Below are positions 42,407-51,519 of a stretch of 64,000 bases of DNA, one piece after another. Made by a program: the position numbers and the translations under genes. Source of the DNA: Deltaproteobacteria bacterium (lineage in GTDB: Bacteria; Myxococcota_A; Polyangia; Polyangiales; Ga0077539); the NCBI GenBank assembly GCA_016218725.1, contig JACRDB010000045.1, forward strand, positions 34,991-98,990. The letters are read 5' to 3'. Under the pieces are notes generated by a model. It saw only the letters and a list, made by a program, of their open reading frames with translations, made no database searches and had not been told where the DNA came from. The first letter of the stretch is position 1, and each line of letters begins with the position of its first letter.

Positions 42407-43988
42407 CCAGCACCCGGACCTGGTAGGTCCCGGGGCGCGTGGGAGCGTCCAGGGTGGCCTCCGCCACGCCGCCCTCGCGCACCGGGACGCTCACGCTCCC
42501 GAGGGTCACCTGCCCGACCACGATGTCTCCATCAAAGCCCAGGGGCCAGTCGAAGTTGAGCCCCGAGCCCACCAGGGCGATGGACCCGTCGGGGCGTCGC
42601 ACGAGCACCTGCCCGTCCGGGCGGCGGGTGTCCCCGTCGGTGTTCTGGTTGACGAAATACAGCGACCCCTCGGCCCCGAAGGCCAAGCCATGGATGCCCG
42701 CAAAGCGCGTCCCGGACACACCCCGGGTGATGTCCGTGAGCCCCACGAGGCGCCGCGGAGCGCGGTCGGCCTCGATGCGGTAGAGCACCCCGGCGTCCGA
42801 CGAGCTCGGGAAGATGCCCACGTACACCAGGCCGTCGGGCCCCAGGGCCATGCCCTCGTTCCAGGGGTTCACGGTGCCGAAGGGCACCATCGGGGTGGCG
42901 TCCACGTAGCGCGCGATGGCCGTGGCCCCCGCGGGGATGCGGTACACCCAGGGCCAGAAGCCCGCCACCAGGAGCGCCCCGTCGCGGTCAAAGACAAGCC
43001 CCGTGGTGAAGCCCGCCAGGGACTCCACGGTGGCCACGGAGGTCACCGTGAGGTCCCTGGCGACCCGGTACACCCCGAGGCCCCTCACGGCGTACAGGTC
43101 CCCGTCGGGCCCGAAGGTGATCCTCGCGAGGTTTCCGCTCCCGGGCAACGGGCCCACCCAGCGCTCGCTGGTGGCGGTGCCTCCGGTCACCCTCACCCGG
43201 TGGATGGTCCCTTCTTCCACCCGCGCGTAGTACAGCGTCCCCGTGCGGTCCGCCGCCAGGCCGCTCACCGGCGAAGAGTCCATCACATACCGCGACGGCG
43301 CCCCACCCAGGGGGATCCTCCAGATGGCCTGGTCGTTCCCGGCGCTCACATACAGCGCGTCGTCGCCCCGGAGTTCAAAGGTCGCCGTGAGCCCGCACAG
43401 GGCCTCGGCCTCGACCCGGGCCCGGACGCGCACCCCCGCGCTCATCCCCGCCATGGACTCGGGCGGCGCCTCCAGGGTCACGCTCCGCACGCCCCCACCA
43501 GGGATCATGCAGTCGGCCCCGCGGCACGCGTTGGTGGCGTCGCACACCACCCTCCGGCACGCCTCCGTCACCACGCAACGCTCGGCCTCGCAGCGACTCC
43601 CGGGGCCACATCTGTAGGGAAACTCCCCACGTCCACAGTTGGTGTAGGTGCCTGTAAGCAGGCAGGCCATTCCGGGCGCGGTGCACCGTCCGGCGAGGAA
43701 ATCGCACACGGTGCCCTCGCCGCAGGGTCTGGCGGCTTCAAAGCGACAATCGGCGAGGCACCGGCGGGCCTGGCAGACCTCTCCGGGGCCACAGAGGGCG
43801 CAGGGGTCCGAGGTGTCCGTCGGCCGGTCCCCGACGGGGCCCTGGGAGTCCGGGCGGGGGAGGTCCGGGGCGACCCGGTCCTGGGCGCTGGCGTCCACGG
43901 AGGCGTCGCGGGGTTCCGGGGTGAAGGCCGGACCCGGCTCGGCGCACGAGAGAAGGCCAGCGGCCACCCAGAGGGTTCCCCGTTTCAT
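42348..43988 (-). CDS. Lipoprotein with NHL/SMP-30-like beta-propeller
   Basis: 546 residues. MKRGTLWVAAGLLSCAEPG is a lipoprotein signal with lipobox GLLSC. A short Asp/Pro linker is followed by a Cys-rich region (about 60-150; CALCGPGEVCQARRC, CGPGSRCEAERC) with EGF-like spacing. A propeller (about 190-490) has blades such as VSGLAADRTGTLYYARVEEG, ITFGPDGDLYAVRG, GMALGPDGLVYVGIF, GLAFGAEGSLYFVN. A final Ig-like strand set ends TYQVRVLVTDPRGG. Likely a surface binding or sensing protein; enzyme activity not supported. Confidence 0.87.
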   Translation of the reverse strand: MKRGTLWVAAGLLSCAEPGPAFTPEPRDASVDASAQDRVAPDLPRPDSQGPVGDRPTDTSDPCALCGPGEVCQARRCLADCRFEAARPCGEGTVCDFLAGRCTAPGMACLLTGTYTNCGRGEFPYRCGPGSRCEAERCVVTEACRRVVCDATNACRGADCMIPGGGVRSVTLEAPPESMAGMSAGVRVRARVEAEALCGLTATFELRGDDALYVSAGNDQAIWRIPLGGAPSRYVMDSSPVSGLAADRTGTLYYARVEEGTIHRVRVTGGTATSERWVGPLPGSGNLARITFGPDGDLYAVRGLGVYRVARDLTVTSVATVESLAGFTTGLVFDRDGALLVAGFWPWVYRIPAGATAIARYVDATPMVPFGTVNPWNEGMALGPDGLVYVGIFPSSSDAGVLYRIEADRAPRRLVGLTDITRGVSGTRFAGIHGLAFGAEGSLYFVNQNTDGDTRRPDGQVLVRRPDGSIALVGSGLNFDWPLGFDGDIVVGQVTLGSVSVPVREGGVAEATLDAPTRPGTYQVRVLVTDPRGGAISSDQGPVVVR

Positions 43989-44003
43989 CCCGGGGATGGT
44001 ACC

Positions 44004-45407
44004 TCAGCCCTTCATTCGGTCGCCGGGGGCGGGGATGGTTACCTTGTCAAATCCACCGGCCTGGAGGAGCCCGGAGAGGACCTTCTGGGCCTTGGGCTCA
44101 CCATGGACCAGGGCTACTTGAGACACCTCGCCCGAGGCCCGGAGCTGTCCGGCGTAGTCCAGGAGGTCCTTCTGGTCCGCGTGGGCGCTGAAGCCGTTGA
44201 GCACCACGACCTCGCAGCGCCGCTCGCGCTCGACGCCGAAGATCCGCACCCTGGCCCGCTTCTCCACGAGCCTGCGGCCCAGGGTGTGCTGGGCCTGGAA
44301 GCCCACGATCAGCACCGTGTTGGCCGGGTCCTCTACGCCCGCCCGGAGGTGGTGGAGCACCCTGCCGGCCTCGCACATCCCGCTGGCGGCCAGGATCACC
44401 GCGGGGGACGGGTCGTTGGAGACGGCCTTGCTCTCGGCCACCTCGTCGAGGTAGGTCAACCCCTCGAAATCAAAGGGAGAATCGTGCCCTCGAAGGAGCG
44501 CCCGGGTCTCCGTGTCGAAGCACTCCGGGTGGAGCTTGAAGATCTCCGTGATCTTCACCGTGAGCGGGGAATCTATGTACACGGGCACCTTGGGGAGGGC
44601 GCCCTTCTTGCGCAGGTCCTTGAGGGCGAAGACCAGCTCCTGGGCGCGCTCCAGGGCGAAGGCCGGGATGATCACCTTGCCGCCGCGCTTGACCGTGCGG
44701 GAGATCACCTCGGCGAGGTCGTCGTCCATCTTGGCGATGGGGTCATGGAGGCGGTCGCCGTAGGTGCTCTCGGTGATCAGCAGGTCAGCCCCGGGGACCA
44801 CCTCGGGGTCTTTGAGAATGGGCATGTTCCGGCGGCCGAGGTCGCCGGTGAACACCAGCCTCCGGGTGCGGTGGTTCTCCTCGACGTCCAGGGCGGTCAG
44901 GGCGCTGCCCAGGACGTGGCCGGCGTCGTAGAAGGTCAGGGTGACCCCGGGCGCCACGGGCACCTTCTGGTGGTACGGCAGGGAAATGAAGCGCTCGATG
45001 GCCCCGAGGGCGTCCTCGTCGGAGTAGAGGGGCTCGACGGGGTCGCTGTCCAGGTCTCCGCGGGCTATCTGTTTGTTCAGGTGCCGGGCGTCCGCGGCCT
45101 GGATCATGGCCGCGTCCCGGAGCATGACCGAGCAGAGGTCCCGGGTGGCGTGGGTGGCGTAGATGGGGCCCTCGAAGCCGTTCTTGCAGAGCAGCGGCAG
45201 GGCCCCGGAGTGGTCGATGTGGGCGTGGGAGAGCACCACGGCGTCCACGTCCGGGGCGCTCACCGGGAGGTGGCGGTTGCGGGCAAAGGACTCCTGGCGG
45301 CGGCCCTGGTAGAGCCCGCAGTCCAGGAGCACCGTCGCGTGGCGGGTCCGGACCAGGTGCATGGACCCCGTGACAGTCCCGGCGGCGCCGACAAATTCGA
45401 TCTCCAT
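44004..45407 (-). CDS. MBL-fold beta-CASP ribonuclease-like protein
   Basis: 467 residues from ATG 45407 (MEIEFVGAAGTVTGSMHLV). Metal motifs: SHAHIDHSG (HxHxDH), GDLGRR, and the beta-CASP parts STYGDR (motif A Asp/Glu), ILAASGMCEAGRVLHHL and GFSAHADQKDLLDY (C-terminal His). This matches the MBL/CPSF73-like family, whose bacterial members process RNA or act as exo/endoribonucleases. Length is normal. It is divergent from the FHA gene. The GC-rich 15-nt gap at its 3' end leads to the lipoprotein gene. Confidence 0.95.
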   Translation of the reverse strand: MEIEFVGAAGTVTGSMHLVRTRHATVLLDCGLYQGRRQESFARNRHLPVSAPDVDAVVLSHAHIDHSGALPLLCKNGFEGPIYATHATRDLCSVMLRDAAMIQAADARHLNKQIARGDLDSDPVEPLYSDEDALGAIERFISLPYHQKVPVAPGVTLTFYDAGHVLGSALTALDVEENHRTRRLVFTGDLGRRNMPILKDPEVVPGADLLITESTYGDRLHDPIAKMDDDLAEVISRTVKRGGKVIIPAFALERAQELVFALKDLRKKGALPKVPVYIDSPLTVKITEIFKLHPECFDTETRALLRGHDSPFDFEGLTYLDEVAESKAVSNDPSPAVILAASGMCEAGRVLHHLRAGVEDPANTVLIVGFQAQHTLGRRLVEKRARVRIFGVERERRCEVVVLNGFSAHADQKDLLDYAGQLRASGEVSQVALVHGEPKAQKVLSGLLQAGGFDKVTIPAPGDRMKG

Positions 45408-45455
45408 GGGGTACCCTCGGCCGGGGAGCATACACGGGCCCGGATTACCATCGCG

Positions 45456-45483
45456 TTGACAGGGAGGGGCGGGCCGATAGAAT
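45456..45483 (+). promoter_or_regulatory. Strong sigma-70-like promoter for the FHA gene
   Basis: TTGACA (45456-45461), 16 bp, TAGAAT (45478-45483): the best consensus match seen in the window. The leader before ATG 45575 would be about 85 nt. Confidence 0.65.
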
Positions 45484-45574
45484 TTCCCGATCGAAGCCTT
45501 GCGGTCTCCTCGGACGCTCACGCTTGCCATGGCCGACGGCCAAGAACTGGCCACCCAGAGGGGTTGATCCACCG

Positions 45575-47197
45575 ATGTTGAAGCTCGTGATCTCCGACGA
45601 CGAGGGCAAGACCACGGTCGTTCCGCTGATGCGGGACGAGCTGACCATCGGCCGGAAGGAGGGGAACACCATCCGGTTGACGGAGCGCAACGTGTCCCGC
45701 CGCCACGCCCGGCTGGCCAAGAGGGGCGGGGACTACCTCCTGGAGGACCTGGCCAGCTACAACGGGATCGTCCTCAATGGCGCCCGCCTCGGGGACGTCC
45801 GCCCCGTGCGCCACGGCGACCAGATCCTGATCGGGGACTACAAGATCCAGATCGTCGAGGACGCCTCGGTGCAGGCGACCATGCAGCCGGCCCCGCCGCC
45901 GCCGCCCACGGAGCCCATCGTGCCGCTCCTGTCGGCGCCGCCGGCGCCGGCGCCCACGCTGGCCACGCCCGCCGGGGGGGCCGCGCCCGGGGCCCCCCTG
46001 CCCGCGGGCTTCGAGTCGCTGAACAACCCCTTCGCCCAGCCCGTCACGCGGGTGGAGCAGGTGGTGACCGGCAAGGAGATCCCGGAGTCCATCCGCGGGC
46101 TCCGGCTGGTGTTCCTGGCCCCCGCCGGGGTGCCCGCGCCGGTGATGCTGGACAAGCTCCCCATGGTCATGGGCCGCAGCGAGGCCGCGGACATCGCCCT
46201 GCCCTTCAGCTCCATCTCCCGGGAGCACGCCAGGCTCTACCTGGAAGACGGCAAGCTGATGATCGAAGACCTCGGGAGCTCCAACGGCGTCCAGGTCAAC
46301 GGCGAGAAGAGCCGCACGGTGGAGCTGGGCCCCGGGGACATGGTCCAGCTCGGGGTGGTGGAGTTCCGCGTGGCCCGCCGCGGGGACAGCACCGTGGTGA
46401 TCCAGAAGGTCGCCCTGGAGGAGAAGCGCGCCGCGGCGCGCAACCCCCTGCTCATCGGCGGGGCCGTGCTGGCCAGCGGGGCCGTGCTGGGCCTGGCGCT
46501 CTTCCTGGCCTTCCGGCCGCCCTCCTCGCAGTCCGTGGGCCCGCTGCCCACCACCCCCGCGGTGCCCTCCCCCTCGCAGGAGCCCCCCTCGGGGCCCTCC
46601 GCGCAGCCCACCCCGACGCCCATCCAACCGCCGGGGAGTCAGCCTCCCAGCAACCTGGCGCCGCCCACGCCCACGCAGGTCGTGCCCCCCGCGCCCGCCG
46701 TGCCTCAAGCGCCGGTCGTGGCGCCCCAGCCGATGGCCCCGCAGAACAACCCCGAGGTCACCCCTCCCGGGCCCACCGTCGCCCAACCCCTCCAGGGGCC
46801 CGAGAGGCCCGGACGGGACCGCCGCGTACGGAATCCCCCGGGCGGCACGACCTCCGACCCGGTACGGTCTCCGCCACCGCCGCCGCCGCCCTCGACCCCC
46901 AACACCAGGGTCTCGCCGCCGGCACCCCCTCCCCCGCCGCCGTCGGCGCCCAGCGGGGGCACCGGCATGGACGCCGCCAGGGCGTGCATCCGGGCCAACA
47001 CCCCGGACTCCAACGCCTGCGTGGTGCGCGCGCTGGAGGGTCACGCCTCGTCGGAGCCCGAGCTCGGGCTCCTGGGGCGCACCTACCAGTCCATGGGACG
47101 CCGCCGGGACGCCGTGAGGGTGATGCAGCGGTACATCCGCGAGTTCCCCACCGGAGGCCGGGTCAACGGCTTCCAGAGCTACATCGACGGCACCTGA
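45575..47197 (+). CDS. Twin FHA-domain membrane protein
   Basis: 540 residues from ATG 45575 (MLKLVISDDEGKTTVVPL). FHA 1 lies at about 5-95 (LTIGRKEGNTIRL, VSRRHARL, SYNGIVLNG) and FHA 2 at about 190-268 (MVMGRSEAADIAL, ISREHARL, SSNGVQVNG). Both keep the Arg, Ser-Arg-His and Asn-Gly residues that read phosphothreonine. A membrane helix (LIGGAVLASGAVLGLALFLAF, about 290-312) and a long Pro-rich segment follow, then about 75 helical TPR-like residues (DAARACIRANTPDSNACVV). It probably reads Ser/Thr kinase signals. It occupies the place where infC usually precedes rpmI. Confidence 0.92.
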   Translation: MLKLVISDDEGKTTVVPLMRDELTIGRKEGNTIRLTERNVSRRHARLAKRGGDYLLEDLASYNGIVLNGARLGDVRPVRHGDQILIGDYKIQIVEDASVQATMQPAPPPPPTEPIVPLLSAPPAPAPTLATPAGGAAPGAPLPAGFESLNNPFAQPVTRVEQVVTGKEIPESIRGLRLVFLAPAGVPAPVMLDKLPMVMGRSEAADIALPFSSISREHARLYLEDGKLMIEDLGSSNGVQVNGEKSRTVELGPGDMVQLGVVEFRVARRGDSTVVIQKVALEEKRAAARNPLLIGGAVLASGAVLGLALFLAFRPPSSQSVGPLPTTPAVPSPSQEPPSGPSAQPTPTPIQPPGSQPPSNLAPPTPTQVVPPAPAVPQAPVVAPQPMAPQNNPEVTPPGPTVAQPLQGPERPGRDRRVRNPPGGTTSDPVRSPPPPPPPSTPNTRVSPPAPPPPPPSAPSGGTGMDAARACIRANTPDSNACVVRALEGHASSEPELGLLGRTYQSMGRRRDAVRVMQRYIREFPTGGRVNGFQSYIDGT

Positions 47198-47219
47198 CGG
47201 AAGGTCCCCGCCGGGGCGC

Positions 47220-47247
47220 TTGACTCCCGCGGTGGTTCGGGTAGAAA
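47220..47247 (+). promoter_or_regulatory. Promoter for the rpmI-rplT operon
   Basis: TTGACT (47220-47225), 16 bp, TAGAAA (47242-47247), about 35 nt before ATG 47283. This gives the ribosomal protein genes a start independent of the FHA gene. Confidence 0.6.
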
Positions 47248-47282
47248 GCCACCCCCCGTCTGCGCGCAGGGAAGAACAGCCA

Positions 47283-47486
47283 ATGCCCAAGATGAAGACA
47301 AACCGCGCCGCGGCCAAGCGCTTCCGGGTCTCCGGGACGGGCCGCATCCGTCGCCCCAAGGGGGGCGCCAGCCATTTCATGGCCAAGAAGAACTCCCGGC
47401 ACCTGCGCCGCCTGCGGAAGAACGACATGGTCGATGGCGTGCTCCAGACACGCATCGCGCGGCTCTTCCCCTACGGCGTGCCCTGA
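47283..47486 (+). CDS. rpmI: 50S ribosomal protein L35
   Basis: 67 residues, the usual size (about 65). MPKMKTNRAAAKRFRVSGTGRI and MAKKNSRHLRRLRK are characteristic. It binds 23S rRNA in the large subunit. The start codon is the ATG beginning MPKMKT; rplT follows after 39 nt. Confidence 0.98.
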   Translation: MPKMKTNRAAAKRFRVSGTGRIRRPKGGASHFMAKKNSRHLRRLRKNDMVDGVLQTRIARLFPYGVP

Positions 47487-47525
47487 CCGGGCGCCGGGAC
47501 CAAGAAAGCACCACGGAGAGCCGTC

Positions 47526-47909
47526 ATGCCGAGAGCAAAGCGTGGATTCAAGGCGCGCCACCGCCGCAACAGGGTCTTTCGACACGCCAAGGGCTTCTGC
47601 GCAGGCCGCGGGAGGCTCTACGGGCCGGCCCGGGAGGCCGTGCACAAGGCCTGGGTGTATGCCTACATCGGCCGCAAGCTCCGCAAGCGGGACTTCCGGC
47701 GGCTCTGGATCACCCGGATCAGCGCCGGGGCCCGGAGCCTCGGGGTGAGCTACTCCAGGCTCATCGCCAGCTTGAAGGGCGCGGACATCGCTCTGGACCG
47801 CAAGATCCTCTCGGACCTGGCCACCCGGGACCCGTCGGGCTTCCGGGCCGTCCTGGAGGCCGCGGGGGTCAAGATCACCCCCAACGCCTTCGCGACCGTC
47901 GCCGTATAA
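47526..47909 (+). CDS. rplT: 50S ribosomal protein L20
   Basis: 127 residues. MPRAKRGFKARHRRN, FRHAKGFCAGRGRLY, RKLRKRDFRRLWITRI and LGVSYSRLI mark L20, needed for early 50S assembly. It is about ten residues longer than the common length at the C-terminus (ITPNAFATVAV). RBS GAGAG sits 7 nt before the ATG. It is followed by 87 nt leading to pheS, containing a modest 6-bp stem (47957-47962 with 47973-47978). Confidence 0.98.
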   Translation: MPRAKRGFKARHRRNRVFRHAKGFCAGRGRLYGPAREAVHKAWVYAYIGRKLRKRDFRRLWITRISAGARSLGVSYSRLIASLKGADIALDRKILSDLATRDPSGFRAVLEAAGVKITPNAFATVAV

Positions 47910-47996
47910 TCGCACACGCCCCTACAGCACCCCACATTCCAGGTGCCCAGGTGCCCTGAGGGGGCGCGGGAGCCCTCACGGGAGCTGGTGGACCCA

Positions 47997-49046
47997 ATGA
48001 GCGACAGCCTCTCCGACGCGCTGGCGGCCCTTGAGGCCGAGGTGCGCGCCGCCTGTGCCGCGGCCCGGGACGACAATGAACTCCGGCAGACCGCGGCGCG
48101 CTACCTTGGGGTGAGCGGGACCCTGACGCGGCTCCTCAAGCGCATCCCGGAGCTGCCGGGGCCGGAGCGCAAGCCCTTTGGCCAGCGCGTGAACGCCGCC
48201 AAGGTGGCCGCCGAGGCGTGCGTCGCGCAGGCCCACGCGCGGCTCCGGGCGGAGGCCCGGGAGCGGGAGCTCGCGCGCCCGGCGGCGGACGTGACGCTCC
48301 CCGGGCGGCGCCGCAAGGTGGGGCGCAGGCACCCGATCCAGCGGGTGCTGGAGGAGGTGGTGGACACCTTCGTGGGGCTGGGCTTCGACGTGGCCGAGGG
48401 GCCCGAGGCGGAGCTGTCGGTCAACAACTTCGATCGACTGGGCTTCCCCGCGGACCACCCCGCGATGGACATGCACGACAGCTTCTTCGTCGCGGACCTG
48501 GACGCCGCCGCGCGGGTGCTCCTGCGCACCCACACGTCCACGGTGCAGGTGCGGGAGATGCTCTCGCACCCGCCGCCGGTGCGCGTGGTGGCCCCCGGCG
48601 CGGTCTATCGCCGCGACGACGACGTCACCCACAGCCCCATGTTCTTCCAGCTCGAAGGGCTCCTGGTGGACGAGGGCGTGACGCTCTCGCAGCTCCGAGG
48701 GGTCCTCGAGGCCTTCCTCGGGAGGCTCCTCGGGGAGGGCGTCAAGACCCGCTTCCGGGCGAGCTACTTCCCCTTCGTGGAGCCCGGCGCGGAGCTGGAC
48801 GTGGGGTGCCTCCTGTGCCGCGGCGAGGACGCCTCGTGCAGGGTGTGCAAGGGCACCGGCTGGCTGGAGATCCTCGGCTGCGGGATGGTCGACCCGGTGG
48901 TGTTCTCCAACGTGGGCTACGACCCCGAGCGCTACACGGGCTTCGCCTTCGGGATGGGCATCGACCGCCTCGCGATGCTTCGGTATCGCGTGCCAGACAT
49001 CCGGCTTCTCTACGAAAACGACCCACGCTTCCTCGCGAGCGTGTGA
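47997..49046 (+). CDS. pheS: Phenylalanyl-tRNA synthetase alpha subunit
   Basis: 349 residues from ATG 47997. An N-terminal coiled coil (about 1-95) is followed by class II motifs: HPIQRVLEEVVDTF, the motif 2 region APGAVYRRDDDVTHSPMFFQ and motif 3 FGMGIDRLAMLRY. Also visible is CLLCRGEDASCRVCKGTGW, a Cys cluster seen in many bacterial PheS proteins. It charges tRNA-Phe as an alpha2beta2 tetramer with PheT, which starts 19 nt downstream. Confidence 0.98.
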   Translation: MSDSLSDALAALEAEVRAACAAARDDNELRQTAARYLGVSGTLTRLLKRIPELPGPERKPFGQRVNAAKVAAEACVAQAHARLRAEARERELARPAADVTLPGRRRKVGRRHPIQRVLEEVVDTFVGLGFDVAEGPEAELSVNNFDRLGFPADHPAMDMHDSFFVADLDAAARVLLRTHTSTVQVREMLSHPPPVRVVAPGAVYRRDDDVTHSPMFFQLEGLLVDEGVTLSQLRGVLEAFLGRLLGEGVKTRFRASYFPFVEPGAELDVGCLLCRGEDASCRVCKGTGWLEILGCGMVDPVVFSNVGYDPERYTGFAFGMGIDRLAMLRYRVPDIRLLYENDPRFLASV

Positions 49047-49065
49047 ACCCACCGGAGCCGACCCG

Positions 49066-51459
49066 ATGCGGATCTCCTACCAATGGCTTGTGGAGCTCCT
49101 CGGCGCCGACCCCGGCGTGGAGGCGGCCGCCCGCGCCCTCACCCTCGGGGGCCTGGAAGTCGAAGAAGCGGTCCCCGTCGGGGGACTCCTCCGGGGCGTC
49201 TGCGTCGCCGTGGTGCGCGCGTCCAGGCCCCACCCATCGAGCCGCCAGCCCCTGACGCTGGTCACCGTGGACCCCGGGGACGGCAGCGCCCTGGAGGTCG
49301 TCTGCGGCGCGCCCAACGTGCCCCCCGCGGGGGGAAGGGTGGCCCTGGCCCGCGTCGGCGCCACGGTGCTCGGGAGAGACGGCGCGCCCTTCACCCTGGA
49401 GGCTCGCCCCGTGGCCGGGGTGCAGTCCCACGGCATGCTCTGCGCCGAGGACGAACTGGGCCTCGGCACCGACCACGATGGGATCCTTGTCCTCGACGAG
49501 GGCGCCCCGGGGGACTCCGTGGCTTCCCTCCCGGGCGCCGCGGACACGCTCCTGGAGGTGAACGTCACGCCAAACCGTGGCGACGCGCTGAGCCACCTGG
49601 GCGTAGCGCGTGACCTGGCCGCGCTCCTCGGGCTCCGACGCCCTCCCGAAGACGCCCGCGCGCTCCCGCCCGTCGGGCCCGTGGACGTGCAGGTGCTCGA
49701 CCCGGCGCGGTGCCCTCGGTACCTGGGCCTGCGGCTCGAAGGCGCCACCGTGCGGCGCTCCCCCCGGTGGCTCCGCACGAGGCTCCACCGCCTGGGCGTC
49801 CGCCCCCTCAGCAACGTGGTGGACGTGACCAACTACGTGATGCTGGAGCGGGGCCAGCCGCTCCACGCGTTCGACCTCGCGAGGCTTGAGGGCGCGCGTC
49901 TGGAGGTGCGCCGTGCCCGCGAGGGCGAACAGCTCAAGACCCTGGAGGGCCTGACCCGCGCGCTCTCCACGGAGGACCTGGTGATCGCCGACGGAGAGGG
50001 CGCCGTGGCCCTCGCGGGCGTCCTGGGCGGCGAGCGCTCGGGCGTCTCCGAGGGCACCACCGCGCTCCTCCTGGAGTGCGCGGCCTTCGACCCCGCGGGC
50101 GTGCGACGCACCGCCCGGAGGCTCGGGGTGCACACCGAGAGCTCGCACCGCTTCGAGCGCGGCACCGACGCCCGCGCCATCGCCGCCAACGCCCTGCGCG
50201 CCGCGGAGCTCCTGGGCGCCCTCACCGGCGCCGCCATCACGGGGGCTAGAGACCTCTGGCCCGGCGAGGCGCCGCGGCGTAGTGTCCCGCTGCGCTTTGC
50301 CAGCGTGGGCGCGCTCCTCGGCGTGGAGGTGCCGCCGGAGGAGTCCCGGCGCGCGCTGGAGGCCCTCGGGTGCGCGGTGACCGAGGTGGACGACGCCCGC
50401 TGCGAGGTGCAGGTGCCGGGCTGGAGGAACGACCTCTCGCGCCCCGTGGACCTGATCGAAGAGGTCGGGCGCGTGCGGGGTTTTGACACGCTCCCCGGGA
50501 CGCTCCCGCCCACGCGCCCGGCGCGCGCCGGCAGCCGTGGGGACTACCACCACCGCAAGCGCCTGCGGGCTGCGCTCTGCGCCCTCGGGCTCGACGAGGC
50601 CGTGCACTACGCCTTCGTGGCGCCGAGGGAGCTCCTGGCCCTGGGGCTGGACCCGGGCGCGGCGCTGCGGCTCACGAACCCCCTGAGCGAAGACCGGTCG
50701 GTGCTGCGTCCCTCGCTCCTGCCGAGGCTCGTGGCGGGCATCGGCCAGGCGCAGCGCTACGGCGAGGACGAGGCGAGGCTCTTCGAGCTGGGGAGCGTCT
50801 TCGCGAGGCCCCTCGGGGACGATGGTCTACCGCAGGAGCGCACGCGCGTGGCGCTGGTGCTCGGGGGCCCGCGGGACGCGTGGCTCGCGAGGCCCCAGGG
50901 CGTGGACCTGTATGACATGAAGGGCCTCGTGGAGGAGCTGGTGCTCCAGACCGCGGGCGTCCCCGCGGGCTTTGACCGCGACGGAGAGGCGCCGCCCTGG
51001 GCGCACCCTCGGGCCTTCGCGCGGGTGACCGTGGGCGAGCGCGAGGCGGGACACCTTGGCGCGCTGCACCCAGACGCCCTGGAGCGCGCGGGGCTGCGGG
51101 GCCCGGTGGTGCTGGCGGAGCTCCTCGCCGAGGCGCTCACCGAGCGCGGCGCCGCCACCGCCGCGAGGAGCCCGTCGAGGCAGCCCGCGGTGCGCCGGGA
51201 CGTGTGCCTCGCCCTGGCAGAGGACACCGCCGTGGGCGCGGTGCTGGACACGCTCAAATCCGTGGCGGGGCCGCTGTGCGAGCGGGTGACCCTGGTGGAC
51301 CGCTTCGTGGGCGGGGACCTTCCCGAGGGGCACCACGCCCTGACCTTCGGACTCACCTTCCGGGCCTCGGACCGCTCGCTCCAGGACGACGAGGTCGACC
51401 GCCTCCGGGAGGCCGCCGTCCGGGAGGCCAGGACCCGCCACGGCGCGGTGCAGCGTTGA
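49066..51459 (+). CDS. pheT: Phenylalanyl-tRNA synthetase beta subunit
   Basis: 797 residues, the normal length. The order is an EMAP-like tRNA-binding domain (about 40-155), the B3/B4 editing domain (HAFDLARLEG, SSHRFERGTDA), B5 (VPGWRNDLSRPVDLIEEVGRV in parts), the synthetase-like core and a C-terminal FDX-ACB anticodon-binding domain (PSRQPAVRRDVCLAL, LTFGLTFRASDRSLQDDEV). The ATG at 49066 begins MRISYQWLVELLG. It belongs to one operon with pheS and probably ihfA. Confidence 0.98.
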   Translation: MRISYQWLVELLGADPGVEAAARALTLGGLEVEEAVPVGGLLRGVCVAVVRASRPHPSSRQPLTLVTVDPGDGSALEVVCGAPNVPPAGGRVALARVGATVLGRDGAPFTLEARPVAGVQSHGMLCAEDELGLGTDHDGILVLDEGAPGDSVASLPGAADTLLEVNVTPNRGDALSHLGVARDLAALLGLRRPPEDARALPPVGPVDVQVLDPARCPRYLGLRLEGATVRRSPRWLRTRLHRLGVRPLSNVVDVTNYVMLERGQPLHAFDLARLEGARLEVRRAREGEQLKTLEGLTRALSTEDLVIADGEGAVALAGVLGGERSGVSEGTTALLLECAAFDPAGVRRTARRLGVHTESSHRFERGTDARAIAANALRAAELLGALTGAAITGARDLWPGEAPRRSVPLRFASVGALLGVEVPPEESRRALEALGCAVTEVDDARCEVQVPGWRNDLSRPVDLIEEVGRVRGFDTLPGTLPPTRPARAGSRGDYHHRKRLRAALCALGLDEAVHYAFVAPRELLALGLDPGAALRLTNPLSEDRSVLRPSLLPRLVAGIGQAQRYGEDEARLFELGSVFARPLGDDGLPQERTRVALVLGGPRDAWLARPQGVDLYDMKGLVEELVLQTAGVPAGFDRDGEAPPWAHPRAFARVTVGEREAGHLGALHPDALERAGLRGPVVLAELLAEALTERGAATAARSPSRQPAVRRDVCLALAEDTAVGAVLDTLKSVAGPLCERVTLVDRFVGGDLPEGHHALTFGLTFRASDRSLQDDEVDRLREAAVREARTRHGAVQR

Positions 51460-51471
51460 CGTGTGTGACCG

Positions 51472-51500
51472 TTGCACAAGGGCCCGGTCTGTGTTTGGAT
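51472..51500 (+). promoter_or_regulatory. Possible promoter for ihfA
   Basis: TTGCAC (51472-51477), 17 bp, TTGGAT (51495-51500), close to ATG 51520. It is a moderate match; ihfA may also be read from the upstream operon. Confidence 0.35.
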
Positions 51501-51519
51501 CGCTCGCCGCGAGGGGCGC

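Noticed and set aside
42288..45581. Open frame of about 1,100 codons on the plus strand
   Set aside because: Runs antisense to the NHL lipoprotein and the beta-CASP nuclease, both clear families; Arg/Gly/His-rich like other shadows in this GC-rich DNA.
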